From Bog-473 sp963726005 (GTDB lineage Bacteria > Actinomycetota > Acidimicrobiia > Acidimicrobiales > RAAP-2): a stretch of DNA of 64,000 bases. This document shows positions 25,932-38,095 of the stretch, piece by piece; position 1 is the stretch's first letter; each line of letters starts with the position of its first letter. The DNA lies in NCBI GenBank assembly GCA_963726005.1, contig CAVSAT010000002.1, forward strand, positions 124,001 through 188,000. Direction: 5' to 3'. The notes beneath the pieces were generated by a model that saw only the letters and a program-made list of their open reading frames with translations, did not search any database and was not told where the DNA came from. The translations under genes and the position numbers were made by a program.

Positions 25932-27827
25932 TCAGAGCGTGGCGGGGTCGACCTCGACCCGGAGCCCCCGTCCGGGCGGCCGCGGCGTCCGGGCCAAGAG
26001 GTCACACAGCGCTTCGTGGACCGGGGCTTGGACGAGGAACCGGCCTTCGCCCACCGCTGAAACCGAGACCTCTCCGCCGGCCTCGGACGACGCGCCCTCC
26101 CGGGACAGCGCCTCGGCGTAGGCCGGCGCGAGTGTGCCCGACACCAACGCAAGGGCAGAGAACGGCGGCAACGACGACGCGCGGCGCAGGGCCACATCCT
26201 CGGCCAGCACCGCGGCCGGTTCTCCACGCGCGACGGCGGTCAGCACCGGGTGCCCGGGAACCCTCGTCTGGACCTGCACCCGCGCCCACGGCGGCCGCGT
26301 GCCGCGGCCCCCGACCAGCCGCGCCGAGCGCACGAAGAGCGCCAGGGTGTCCTCCGTGGCGGAGAGCCGGGGGGCGAGCAGGTGCAGGTCGATGTCGAGG
26401 AAGGCGACCGCGGCGGCGCGGCGCACCCTGTGCAGCACGGCCTCGGTGCCGACCAGGACGGGTTGCGAGTGCGGCTCCGGCTCGTTCGCCCCCGCGCCAG
26501 GACCGGCCACCTCCCCCACCTCCACGCCGAGCAGTGCCGCCAGCTCCTCGCGCAGCCGGCTCACACCCGCCCGCAGCGTCTTCATGCGCAGTCTCCCGCA
26601 GGCAACACAGACGACCGGCTGCGTCTCGCCGCAACGCGGGCACCGAAGCACCTCCTCGTCCCGCGGCCGTGCCGCCGCGGCACCACAGCGGGCACAGCGG
26701 GCCAACTCCCCGCAGTGCCGGCAGGCCAACAAGCGTGCGCCGCCCGTCCGGTTGTACACGCACACCAGGGGGCCGCTGGCCTCGGCCGCCTCGTTGCCCA
26801 GCACCGACCGGGCCAGGCGCACGAACTCCTCGGAGAACATTCCTGTGCGCGGGTCTGCGCCACGGCGGTCCACCTGCTCGAACGCGGGCCAACCCGTGCG
26901 CTCCCGCGGGGCCGGGGGTGCCACGATGCGGAGTCCGGCATGCACCGTCAGGGCGGCGGGCGGCACCGGTGACACGAGCACGCACGGGGCGCTCTCCCGC
27001 TCGGCGCGTTCCAGCAGCACCTCCACCGCGCTGTAGGTGGGCGCACTCTCCTCGCGATAGGCCGCGTCGTGCGCGTCGAGCACGACCGCGGCGGCTAACC
27101 GCGGCACCGGTGCCCAGGCACCCGCGCGGCTCCCGACCACCACTCGCCATCCCGCCCGCGCCTCCACCCATGAGGTCGTGGCCGGGTAGCCCCGACGCAC
27201 GAGGCGCGCGAGGAGCCGCTCCGCCCACCCGGTCGACGGGACCAGGACGACGGTGCTGCCGTCGCGGGCGCGGACGGCCGGGTCGTCGACCACTGACAGG
27301 ACGAGGTCGATGAGGTCGGTGGCCGGTGGCTCGCGCACCATGGTGAAGCCCGGTTCGGCCAGGGACAGGGCGACACCGGATTGGCGCGCGCCGTCTGCGC
27401 CGTCTTCGCCCCAACCCGCCGACGGTCCGACGTCTCGTCCAGGCGGCACGGGCAATGTCCGCACGGCGGTCGCGGGAGACGACACCCCGAGGAAGAAAGA
27501 GGCCGGGCCGGCCCAGCGCCAGGCCGCCCACTCGGCGAGTTGGACCAGCGCGGGCGGCGGTCCCCACCCGAGCCACGACTTGAGGGGCAACGGGTCGACT
27601 CCGACCGGTGCGGCCGTGTCCACTTCGACGACCCAGCCCCGCACGCTGCGGCCGTGGAGCGGGACGCGGACGCGCGTCCCGACCTGCACGTCGTGATTCC
27701 ACTCCGGCGGCACTGCGTAGTCGAACGTCTTGGGCAGTGCGGCCACCTCGGTCCGCACGCGTACCGCACGCCCGACGTGCGCCGTCGCCTGCTCGTGAGT
27801 CATGACGTCGCGGACGTTCGTCACCAC
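25932..27827 (-). CDS. priA: Primosomal protein N' (PriA), degenerate actinobacterial form
   Basis: Replication-restart protein of 631 residues. The N-terminal 3' DNA-binding domain (VRVRTEVAALPKTFDYAVPPEW) and the zinc-binding array CRHCGELARCARCG, CPRCGETQPVVCVACG are retained. The helicase Walker A lysine motif is absent (VVLVPSTGWAERLL stands in its place) and the DEAH box reads DAHD, so ATP-driven unwinding is unlikely, as in other Actinobacteria. A start a few codons downstream (ATG at V9) is also possible. It lies 25 nt after metK. Confidence 0.88.
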   Translation of the reverse strand: MVTNVRDVMTHEQATAHVGRAVRVRTEVAALPKTFDYAVPPEWNHDVQVGTRVRVPLHGRSVRGWVVEVDTAAPVGVDPLPLKSWLGWGPPPALVQLAEWAAWRWAGPASFFLGVSSPATAVRTLPVPPGRDVGPSAGWGEDGADGARQSGVALSLAEPGFTMVREPPATDLIDLVLSVVDDPAVRARDGSTVVLVPSTGWAERLLARLVRRGYPATTSWVEARAGWRVVVGSRAGAWAPVPRLAAAVVLDAHDAAYREESAPTYSAVEVLLERAERESAPCVLVSPVPPAALTVHAGLRIVAPPAPRERTGWPAFEQVDRRGADPRTGMFSEEFVRLARSVLGNEAAEASGPLVCVYNRTGGARLLACRHCGELARCARCGAAAARPRDEEVLRCPRCGETQPVVCVACGRLRMKTLRAGVSRLREELAALLGVEVGEVAGPGAGANEPEPHSQPVLVGTEAVLHRVRRAAAVAFLDIDLHLLAPRLSATEDTLALFVRSARLVGGRGTRPPWARVQVQTRVPGHPVLTAVARGEPAAVLAEDVALRRASSLPPFSALALVSGTLAPAYAEALSREGASSEAGGEVSVSAVGEGRFLVQAPVHEALCDLLARTPRPPGRGLRVEVDPATL

Positions 27828-27852
27828 TCCCCTCAGGGGAGCCGTCGCGCGA

Positions 27853-29043
27853 TCAGAGTCCGAGGGCGGCCCGCAGGTCGTCCACCCGCGGAGTGGCCTC
27901 CCACGTGAACTCCTTCTCCGAGCGACCGAAGTGGCCGTAGGCAGCCGTCTTCTTGTAGATGGGCCGGCGCAGGTCGAGGTCGCGAATGATGGCTGCGGGG
28001 CGCAGGTCGAACAGTTCGCGCACCGCGGTGGAGATCGTGTCGGGATCCACCGACTCGGTCCCGAAGGTGTCGACGAGCAGCGACACCGGATGGGCGACGC
28101 CGATGGCGTACGCCACCTGTACCTCGCAGCGCCGCGCTGCGCCCGAGGCCACGACGTGCTTGGCCACCCACCGCGCCGCGTACGCCGCCGAGCGGTCGAC
28201 CTTCGATGGGTCCTTGCCTGAGAACGCCCCGCCGCCGTGGCGGGCCATGCCGCCGTAGGTGTCCACGATGATTTTGCGGCCCGTGAGACCGGTGTCTGCG
28301 TGGGGGCCCCCGAGCTCGAAGATGCCCGTCGGGTTCACGTAGATGCGCAGCTCGTCGCTCTCGAGGTCCGTGGGCAGCAAGGGCTTGATGACGTGCTCGA
28401 TCAGGTCCGGGCGGAGCTGCTCCTCCAGGTCGATCCCGCTCGCGTGCTGCGTGGAGATCAAGACGGTGTCGATGCGCACCGGGCGCCCGTCCTCGTAGAC
28501 CACGGAGACCTGCGTCTTGCCGTCCGGGCGCAGGTACGGCACCGTGGCGGCCCGGCGCACCTGGGCCAGGCGCTCCGAGAGGCGGTGTGACAGCCAGATT
28601 GGCAGGGGCATCAGGTCCGGTGTCTCGTCGCACGCGTAACCGAACATCATCCCCTGATCCCCGGCACCCTGCGCGTTGAGCAGGTCCTCGCCGCCCTTCC
28701 CGCTGCGTAGTTCGAGGGCCGCGTCGACACCCTGCGCGATGTCCGGGGACTGCGCGTCGAGCGACACCAGCACGCCACACGTCCTGCCGTTGAACCCACA
28801 GGCGTCGTTGTCATACCCGATGTCGCACACCGTGTCGCGGACGAGCGACGGGATGTCGACGTAGGTCGACGTCGTGACCTCGCCCGCCACCACGACGAGC
28901 CCGGTGGTCAGGAGCGTCTCGCAGGCGACCCGGCTCGAGGGATCGCCCTCGAGGATCGCGTCGAGGACGGCATCGGAAACCTGGTCCGCCATCTTGTCCG
29001 GGTGGCCCTCGGTGACCGACTCCGAGGTGAATGTCGTCTTCAC
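27853..29043 (-). CDS. metK: S-adenosylmethionine synthetase
   Basis: Makes SAM from methionine and ATP. 396 residues, full length. Signatures: SVTEGHPDKMADQVSDAVLD (ATP-binding His), GAGDQGMMFGYACDET (signature 1) and GGGAFSGKDPSKVDRSAAYA (signature 2, glycine loop). The ATG overlaps the coaBC stop (ATGA), so it is translationally coupled in mihF-gmk-rpoZ-coaBC-metK-priA. Confidence 0.97.
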   Translation of the reverse strand: MKTTFTSESVTEGHPDKMADQVSDAVLDAILEGDPSSRVACETLLTTGLVVVAGEVTTSTYVDIPSLVRDTVCDIGYDNDACGFNGRTCGVLVSLDAQSPDIAQGVDAALELRSGKGGEDLLNAQGAGDQGMMFGYACDETPDLMPLPIWLSHRLSERLAQVRRAATVPYLRPDGKTQVSVVYEDGRPVRIDTVLISTQHASGIDLEEQLRPDLIEHVIKPLLPTDLESDELRIYVNPTGIFELGGPHADTGLTGRKIIVDTYGGMARHGGGAFSGKDPSKVDRSAAYAARWVAKHVVASGAARRCEVQVAYAIGVAHPVSLLVDTFGTESVDPDTISTAVRELFDLRPAAIIRDLDLRRPIYKKTAAYGHFGRSEKEFTWEATPRVDDLRAALGL

Positions 29044-30311
29044 GTGCCGCTCCGCTTCTTGTCGTGGTGGGCGATCACCATATCCAATAGGGCATTTGCC
29101 ACTGCATCCTTGGAGGTCAGAGGGATTTCGGTGCTGCTCCCGTCCGCTCCGAGGATCACGACCGCGTTCGTGTCGTGGTCGAAGCCGGCGCCGGGTGCGC
29201 TCACGTCGTTCACGACGAGCAGGTCCACGCCCTTGCGCTCGAGCTTGCGTTTGCCGCGTGCGAGCGCATCATGGGTCTCCGCTGCGAACCCCACGAGGAC
29301 TTGGCCGGGGACGCGATGGGCGGCGAGTCCGGCCAGGATGTCCGGCGTCGGTTCGAGCACGAGCTCGGGGATCCCCTCCTCCTTCGAGAGCTTGGCCCCC
29401 GCCGCGCGCTTCGGTCTGAAGTCGGCCACCGCGGCAGCCATGACCACGACGTCGGCACCCTCGGCGGCCGCGCCGACGGCGTGCTCCATGTCGGCGGCCG
29501 TCTCGACGTCGAACCGGGTCACCGTGGCAGTCACATCGGCCGGCAGGGCCAGCGGTGACGAGGTCACGAGCGTGACCGCGGCGCCGCGTCGGGCCGCCGC
29601 GACGGCGATCGCATGCCCCTGTTTCCCCGACGATCGGTTCGTGATGAAGCGCACCGGATCGAGGGGTTCCCGCGTCCCACCGGCGCTGACGACCACACGG
29701 GCGCCGTGCAAGTCGCGCTGCGTGGCGCGGCCCAGTCGTTCGAGGACACGCTCGACGATGACGCCCGGGTCGGCCAGCCGCCCCTCGCCCGAGTCGCCGC
29801 CCGCAAGCCTCCCGCTCTCGGGCGGGATGATCTCGACGCCTCGGCGTTCGAGGGTGGCCAGGTTGTCCCGAACCGAGGCGTGCTCCCACATTTCGGTGTG
29901 CATAGCGGGGCACAGGATCACCGGCGCCCGCGTCGCCAACAACGTGGCACACAAGAGGTCGTCGGCGAGCCCGGTGGCGTAGCGGGCGATGGTGTGCGCC
30001 GTGGCCGGCACGACCACGATCAGGTCGGCGGCCTGCCCGAGCCTCGTGTGGGGAATGGGTGAGGATTCGTCCCACAGCGACTGTTGCACCGGCTCGGACG
30101 CCAGAGCGGAGAACGTCACGGCACCCACGAAGCGCGTGGCGTCGTCGGTGAGCACGGGCGCCACGTGCACACCGGCGTCGACCAAACGTCGGCAGACCTC
30201 GACGGCCTTGTAGGCGGCGATGCCCCCGCACACTCCCAGGACGACTCGTGCCGGGTGCACGGCGCGCTCAGTGTGCACCGGTGGGCTCTCGGTTCCGGGT
30301 TGTCCGGCCAT
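29040..30311 (-). CDS. coaBC: Phosphopantothenoylcysteine decarboxylase / synthetase
   Basis: Bifunctional coenzyme A enzyme. The N-terminal flavoprotein decarboxylase CoaC (1-190) has VLGVCGGIAAYKAVEVCRRL, the catalytic His region and the substrate motif PAMHTEMWEH. The C-terminal CTP-dependent synthetase CoaB (200-423) has VVSAGGTREPLDPVRFITNR and the active-site Asn in VNDVSAPGAGFDHDTN. 423 residues. Starts 31 nt after rpoZ. Confidence 0.96.
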   Translation of the reverse strand: MAGQPGTESPPVHTERAVHPARVVLGVCGGIAAYKAVEVCRRLVDAGVHVAPVLTDDATRFVGAVTFSALASEPVQQSLWDESSPIPHTRLGQAADLIVVVPATAHTIARYATGLADDLLCATLLATRAPVILCPAMHTEMWEHASVRDNLATLERRGVEIIPPESGRLAGGDSGEGRLADPGVIVERVLERLGRATQRDLHGARVVVSAGGTREPLDPVRFITNRSSGKQGHAIAVAAARRGAAVTLVTSSPLALPADVTATVTRFDVETAADMEHAVGAAAEGADVVVMAAAVADFRPKRAAGAKLSKEEGIPELVLEPTPDILAGLAAHRVPGQVLVGFAAETHDALARGKRKLERKGVDLLVVNDVSAPGAGFDHDTNAVVILGADGSSTEIPLTSKDAVANALLDMVIAHHDKKRSGT

Positions 30312-30342
30312 CGGCGGTGCCCGCCGCGCCTCTGCCGGGCTC

Positions 30343-30729
30343 CTAGCTCGCGGTCGGGTCCTCGTCCCCGACGTCGAGCGCCTCGATCACTTCCGCGCCC
30401 TCGCTCGCACTCCCCTCGGAACCCAGCAGCCCGGCCTCGGCGGCATCGGCGATGGCGGCCGCCAGCGCGGCCTCTTCCTCGGGGTCCGGGCGGGTGTAGG
30501 TGGCCTTGCCGGCCGCAATTTCCTCGAACGCGATGGAGACGGGCTTGCCCGAAACCGATGCCACCTGGGGCGGGACCACCTTGCCCAGCCCCTCGCCCAG
30601 GCTGTTGTAGTACGAGTTCACCTGCCGGGCGCGGGCGGAGCCCAGCGCGACCAGGGTGAACTTCGAGTCCACCTTGTCCAAGAGATCCTCAATTGGTGGG
30701 TCCATGAGCGTATGGCGGCCTTGGGCCAT
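30343..30729 (-). CDS. rpoZ: RNA polymerase omega subunit
   Basis: Assists beta-prime folding and polymerase assembly. 128 residues: the conserved N-terminal part is IEDLLDKVDSKFTLVALGSARARQVNSYYN, followed by the KPVSIAFEEIAAGK segment, then an acidic Ala/Glu-rich tail of about 45 residues. Its ATG overlaps the gmk TGA by one base. The gmk-rpoZ-coaBC order is widespread in Actinobacteria. Confidence 0.94.
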   Translation of the reverse strand: MAQGRHTLMDPPIEDLLDKVDSKFTLVALGSARARQVNSYYNSLGEGLGKVVPPQVASVSGKPVSIAFEEIAAGKATYTRPDPEEEAALAAAIADAAEAGLLGSEGSASEGAEVIEALDVGDEDPTAS

Positions 30730-31361
30730 CAGGATTCCTCCGGGTTCTCGGCGCGGGTGGCAGCCGATCGGGTCCGATCAACTATAGCCGTCAACTCGGC
30801 CATGGCCCGCTGCAGGTCGTCGTTGACCACCGTATGAGCTGCGATTTTGGCGCCGCGCTCCACCTCGGACCGCCCCAACTCGACCCGGCGGCGGATGTGC
30901 TCCTCGTCGTCCCCGCGCGCCTTCAGGCGCTCGGCCTGTACCTCGGACGACGGGGGGAGCAACATGATCACCGTGGCATCGGGGCGTTGGGACAGGACCT
31001 GTTCTGCCCCCTGGACGTCGATCTCGAGCAAGACATCGGCCCCCGCCGGCGGGTCAGGAATGGGCGTCCCCATCAGGTAGCCGAGGAACTCAGCCCACTC
31101 GAAGAATGCGCCCTGGGCGACGGCCTCCTCGAAGGTGGCGCGGTCCACGAAGACGTATGCGCCACGCTCGCGCTCACCGGGGCGCGCCTCTCGGGTGGTC
31201 CAGCTCCGGCTCAGCCAGAGCGACTCGTCGCGGGCGACAAGCTCGGTCGCAAGGGTGCCCTTGCCGGCCCCACCGGGGCCGATGAGCACGAAGATGCGCG
31301 GCTCGTCGGTGTGCGGTTCAGCGCGCAGTCTCTTTGAGCAGCGCCTCGCGCTGCTTGGCAC
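30729..31361 (-). CDS. gmk: Guanylate kinase
   Basis: Phosphorylates GMP to GDP. P-loop IGPGGAGKGTLATEL (residues 27-41), GMP-binding region SRSWTTREARPGERERGAYVFV and FFEWAEFLGYLMGTP, then the IDVQGAEQV strand: all as in guanylate kinases. 210 residues if started at GTG 31361, which has AGGGG a few bases upstream but overlaps mihF by 44 nt; no closer standard start codon exists. The N-terminal 20 residues are therefore uncertain. Confidence 0.92.
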   Translation of the reverse strand: MPSSARRCSKRLRAEPHTDEPRIFVLIGPGGAGKGTLATELVARDESLWLSRSWTTREARPGERERGAYVFVDRATFEEAVAQGAFFEWAEFLGYLMGTPIPDPPAGADVLLEIDVQGAEQVLSQRPDATVIMLLPPSSEVQAERLKARGDDEEHIRRRVELGRSEVERGAKIAAHTVVNDDLQRAMAELTAIVDRTRSAATRAENPEES

Positions 31362-31635
31362 CGAGCCCCTGGAGACGTCGGCTGTCGCTGATGCCGACCG
31401 TCTCCATCAGGCGGCGTGCCTTCACCTTGCCGAGCCCGGGCAGGGACTCGAGCACGGAGACCACTTTCATCTTGCCGATGGTCTCGTTGGAGTCCGCCTG
31501 CGTGAGGAGATCTGCCAACGACAAGGAGCCCATCTTGAGCTTGTCCTTGACCTCGGCCCGCTCACGGCGAACCCTGGCGGCCTTTTCGAGTGCAGCGGCG
31601 CGCTGCTCGGGAGTGAGTGCGGGAGGTTGCGGCAT
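31318..31635 (-). CDS. mihF: Actinobacterial integration host factor (mIHF)
   Basis: Nucleoid-associated DNA-binding protein specific to Actinobacteria. 105 residues: N-terminal helix ALTPEQRAAALEKAARVRRERAEVKDKL, then VVSVLESLPGLGKVKARRLMETVGI, the helix-hairpin-helix-type H2TH segment that contacts DNA. ATG at 31635 was chosen over the longer frame because it lies 6 nt after TATGGT with a -35-like GTGAAC 17 bp further up. First gene before gmk, as is usual. Confidence 0.93.
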   Translation of the reverse strand: MPQPPALTPEQRAAALEKAARVRRERAEVKDKLKMGSLSLADLLTQADSNETIGKMKVVSVLESLPGLGKVKARRLMETVGISDSRRLQGLGAKQREALLKETAR

Positions 31636-31641
31636 GGCGAG

Positions 31642-31670
31642 ACCATAGCGCCTCGGCCAGGAGCGTTCAC
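31642..31670 (-). promoter_or_regulatory. mihF operon promoter, leaderless
   Basis: -10 TATGGT (31642-31647) and -35-like GTGAAC (31665-31670) with a 17-bp spacer; only 6 nt separate the -10 from the mihF ATG, so transcription probably begins at or next to the start codon. Confidence 0.6.
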
Positions 31671-31685
31671 ACCCATTCTCCCTCT

Positions 31686-32525
31686 TCAGCCCATCAGCAC
31701 CGCCAGTTCGCGGGCCAGCGACTGCGCGCTGCGCCGCAGGTCGTCCGGATCGGGTCCGGTCGTGAGCAACCCCCGAGAGGTGCTGGGCAACACGGTGCCC
31801 GGGCGGCATCCGGCGAACCGCTTCGCCACGTCTGCGGGGCCCGCGCCCTGAGCGCCGAGCCCGGGCGCCAGAATTACGCCTCCGAGCTGGGACAATTCGA
31901 AATTCGAGGGCTCCAGCGTGGCCCCGATGACGGCTCCGACCGTTCCAGAAGGGACCCCGGTCGACCCGTTGAGCGCCGCCACCTCGGCGAGCAACATGTC
32001 CTCGACCGCCGCTCCTCCCGACGTCACCGCCTGCTGCAATACACGACCCTCAGGGTTGGAGCTGCGGGCGACGACGAGGACGCCCCGCCCGTTGCGGGCG
32101 GCGAGCCTGACGAGCGGCGCGAGCGCTCCCAGGCCGAGATAGGGGTGGGCGGTGACGGCGTCTGCGGCAAGCGGGCTCGCATCGCCCAGCCATGCGTCCG
32201 CGTACGCCTCCGCGGTCGAGTCGATGTCGCCGCGCTTGGCGTCGGCGATCACGATCAGTCCCGCCGCCGTCGCTCCGGCCACCAGGCGTTCGAGTTCCTT
32301 CATCCCCGCCGAACCGTGCCGCTCGAAGAAGGCGACCTGTGGCTTGATCACCGGCACCACCCCTGCGAAGGCCTCGACGCACCTCGTGCAGAAGGCGCGC
32401 AGCCCCGTGACATCGTCGGTCAGGCCCCACGACACCAGCAGCGATGCCGACGGGTCGATGCCCGCGCACAGCGGCCCCGTCGCGCGCACCGCAGCGGCCA
32501 CGCGGTCACCGAAGCTGTCGGTCAT
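31686..32525 (-). CDS. pyrF: Orotidine 5'-phosphate decarboxylase (type 2 subfamily)
   Basis: Last step of UMP synthesis. 279 residues, the longer PyrF type found in Actinobacteria. Seen: PLCAGIDPSASLLVSWGL at the N-terminus, the catalytic Lys/Asp cluster VIADAKRGDIDSTAEAYADA, the VTAHPYLGLGAL strand and the phosphate-side LPSTSRGLLTTG. Start ATG lies inside the last 20 nt of pyrD, so the two are coupled. Final gene of the pyr operon. Confidence 0.95.
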   Translation of the reverse strand: MTDSFGDRVAAAVRATGPLCAGIDPSASLLVSWGLTDDVTGLRAFCTRCVEAFAGVVPVIKPQVAFFERHGSAGMKELERLVAGATAAGLIVIADAKRGDIDSTAEAYADAWLGDASPLAADAVTAHPYLGLGALAPLVRLAARNGRGVLVVARSSNPEGRVLQQAVTSGGAAVEDMLLAEVAALNGSTGVPSGTVGAVIGATLEPSNFELSQLGGVILAPGLGAQGAGPADVAKRFAGCRPGTVLPSTSRGLLTTGPDPDDLRRSAQSLARELAVLMG

Positions 32526-33626
32526 CTCGTCCTCCTTCGTTGAGCAATGGTACGGATGCGGCGCTCGGACCAGCGGGCGAGTCGCCCGCGCCAGCCGAGC
32601 CGGCGTCGCGGGCCGAGCCGGCGTCCGCGCCAGCCGAGCCGGCGTCGCGGGCCGAGCCGGCGTCCGCACCACCCTTGGCCCGGCGCCGCGCGTCGTCGCG
32701 GATCTGACCCACCGTCGTCCCGTGGGCGTCGCACCAGCGCGCCAGTTGGCGGAGGACCTTCCAGGGCGCCCTGGGGTCCCGGAAGATGGCCGTGCCGACC
32801 TGCACGGCATCGGCACCGGCCAGAAGCAGCTCGACCGCGTCGCGGCCCGAGGCCACCCCGCCCACCCCGACGATCGGGACCTCGGGGAAGGCGGTGCGGC
32901 ACTCCCAGACAGCCCGCACTGCGACCGGGTGGACGGCCGCGCCCGAGAGGCCACCCCCGCCCGCGCCCAGCAGGGGCTGACCCGACTCCACATCGAGGGC
33001 CAGCCCGAGCAGCGTGTTGACCAGGGTCAGCCCATCGGCCCCGCCGGCGAGTGCCCCCGCAGCGATCTCCGCGACGTCGGGCACGTTCGGGCTGAGCTTG
33101 GCCCACCGCGGGAGGCCACACGCGGTGACCGTCATGACCCGCTCCGTCGCCTCGGCCGAGTGGGCGAACATGCGCGACCGGTCCTCCACGTTGGGGCAGC
33201 TGACGTTGACCTCCACCGCCACGATGCAGGCCCCCGCAGCCGTGGAGGCGGCGGCCGCTACGAGCTCTGTCGCTCTCTCGTAGTCGGACACCGAACGGCC
33301 CCAGATGCTGACAACGACCCGGGCGCCCGACGCCTCGAGGGCCGGGAGGTCGTCGGCCACCCACGCGGCGAGCCCGGGGCCCTGCAGTCCGACACTGTTG
33401 AGCATGCCGGCGCCGACCTCGTGCACGCGCGGCGCGGGGTTGCCGGGCCAGGGCTCGACGGAGAGCGACTTGACCACGACCGCGCCCAGGTCTGCGAGCG
33501 CTCCGTACTCCGACAACTCCGTGCCGTGCCCCGACGTCCCCGACGCCGTCATGACCGGGTTCTCGAGCGCGACCACGCCGACACGCGTCGCCAGCGTCGC
33601 GGCCCCCCGCGCGGTGGCGCGCCCGC

Positions 33627-33630
<4 letters not shown>
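32506..33630 (-). CDS. pyrD: Dihydroorotate dehydrogenase, class 1B-like
   Basis: Oxidises dihydroorotate to orotate on FMN. 374 residues. NPVMTASGTSGHG and GGMLNSVGLQGPGL-type segments, VEVNVSCPNVED with the catalytic Cys of class 1 enzymes, and the FMN-phosphate loop GVGGVASGRDAVELLLAGAD are visible. The last 60 residues are a non-homologous tail with two copies of GADAGSARDAGSA. No signal or membrane anchor, as expected for class 1. Class 1B enzymes usually need PyrK to reach NAD, but no pyrK lies in this operon. ATG overlaps the carB stop. Confidence 0.93.
32592..32669. repeat. 39-bp tandem duplication in pyrD 3' end
   Basis: Two copies of a 39-bp unit (32592-32630 and 32631-32669) with one mismatch, encoding 13 residues each of the pyrD C-terminal tail. 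In frame, so it does not disturb the coding sequence. Confidence 0.95.
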
Positions 33631-36932
<3,302 letters not shown>

Positions 36933-36955
36933 GTCCGTGTCCTCCTCCCGCCCGC

Positions 36956-38095
36956 TCAGCGCATCCCGGCGCTGGGTCGGGCGGGGTGAGCGAGCATCAG
37001 GTCGCGGAAGGCGCCGAAGAGGTAGCGGGCGTCGTGTGGACCCGGCGCCGCCTCGGGGTGGTATTGCACGGCGAAGGCCGGCGCCGTGAGCGAGCGGAAG
37101 CCCTCGATCACGCCGTCGTTGAGGTTCACGTGCGTGGTCGCGGCGTTCGGGATGGAGCCCCCGGCGACGGCGTAGTTGTGGTTCTGGCTCGTGATCTCCA
37201 CGACGCCGGTCTCCAGGCGCTGCACCGGGTGGTTGGCCCCGTGATGGCCGAAGGGCAACTTGTAGGTCGAGCCGCCGAGCGCCGTGGCGAGGATCTGGTG
37301 GCCGAGGCAGATGCCGAAGATGGGTACGCGACCGACCAGGTCGGCCACCGCCGCCGCCGGGCCGGGCAGGGCAGCCGGGTCGCCGGGACCGTTGGAGAGG
37401 AAGACGCCGTCGGGCTCGAGCGTGCGCACCTCTTCCGCCGTCGTGGCGGCCGGAACCACGGTGACGGCCCCCAGCGTCGACAGCAGCTCGACCATGGTGG
37501 CCTTCACGCCGAAGTCGTAGGCCACGATGCGCAGGCCGCTGTTGGCGCCCGCGCCAGTCCCGACGTGGACGCTGGGCTCCGTCGCAGTGACGCCGGACAC
37601 AAGGTCCATCCCGTCCGTGCCGACGGCGGACGCGGCGGCCGCCCGCAGCTCGTCCTCGGGCGCCGTGCCGAACGCGCAGGGCACTGCGCCGGCGTCACGG
37701 ACGTGGCGGGTCAGGCGCCGGGTGTCGACACCGGTCAGGGCGGGGACGCCGTGACGGCGCAGAAAGGGCTCGAGGGCCTCGGTCGAGCGCCAGTTGGAGG
37801 GTTGGTCGGCCAGGTCGCAGACCACGATCCCGCGGCAGCGCGGGACGGCCGCCTCGTCGTCGCGGGCGTTGGTGCCGTAGTTGCCGATGTGCGTGCTCGT
37901 GAAGGCGATCACCTGGCCCGCATAGGACGGGTCGGTGATGACCTCTTGGTATCCGCACATGGAGGTGTTGAACACCAGCTCCCCGGTGGCCACCGGCACC
38001 AGCGCCCCGGCTGCCTCGCCCGAGAAGACGGCGCCGTCCGCCGTCACGAGCAGTGCCGCGGCCCGGTCCGCGTCGCCGTGTGCGCCCGCCGTCAC
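36956..38095 (-). CDS. carA: Carbamoyl-phosphate synthase small subunit
   Basis: Glutamine amidotransferase subunit that passes ammonia to CarB. 379 residues: N-terminal domain with GELVFNTSMCGYQEVITDPS and TSTHIGNYGTNARDDE, then a class I GATase domain with catalytic Cys in IFGICLGHQILATALGG and the His/Glu pair in FAVQYHPEAAPGPHD. The GTG start overlaps the pyrC stop (GTGA); the much longer upstream frame is a shadow of pyrC. Confidence 0.96.
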   Translation of the reverse strand: MTAGAHGDADRAAALLVTADGAVFSGEAAGALVPVATGELVFNTSMCGYQEVITDPSYAGQVIAFTSTHIGNYGTNARDDEAAVPRCRGIVVCDLADQPSNWRSTEALEPFLRRHGVPALTGVDTRRLTRHVRDAGAVPCAFGTAPEDELRAAAASAVGTDGMDLVSGVTATEPSVHVGTGAGANSGLRIVAYDFGVKATMVELLSTLGAVTVVPAATTAEEVRTLEPDGVFLSNGPGDPAALPGPAAAVADLVGRVPIFGICLGHQILATALGGSTYKLPFGHHGANHPVQRLETGVVEITSQNHNYAVAGGSIPNAATTHVNLNDGVIEGFRSLTAPAFAVQYHPEAAPGPHDARYLFGAFRDLMLAHPARPSAGMR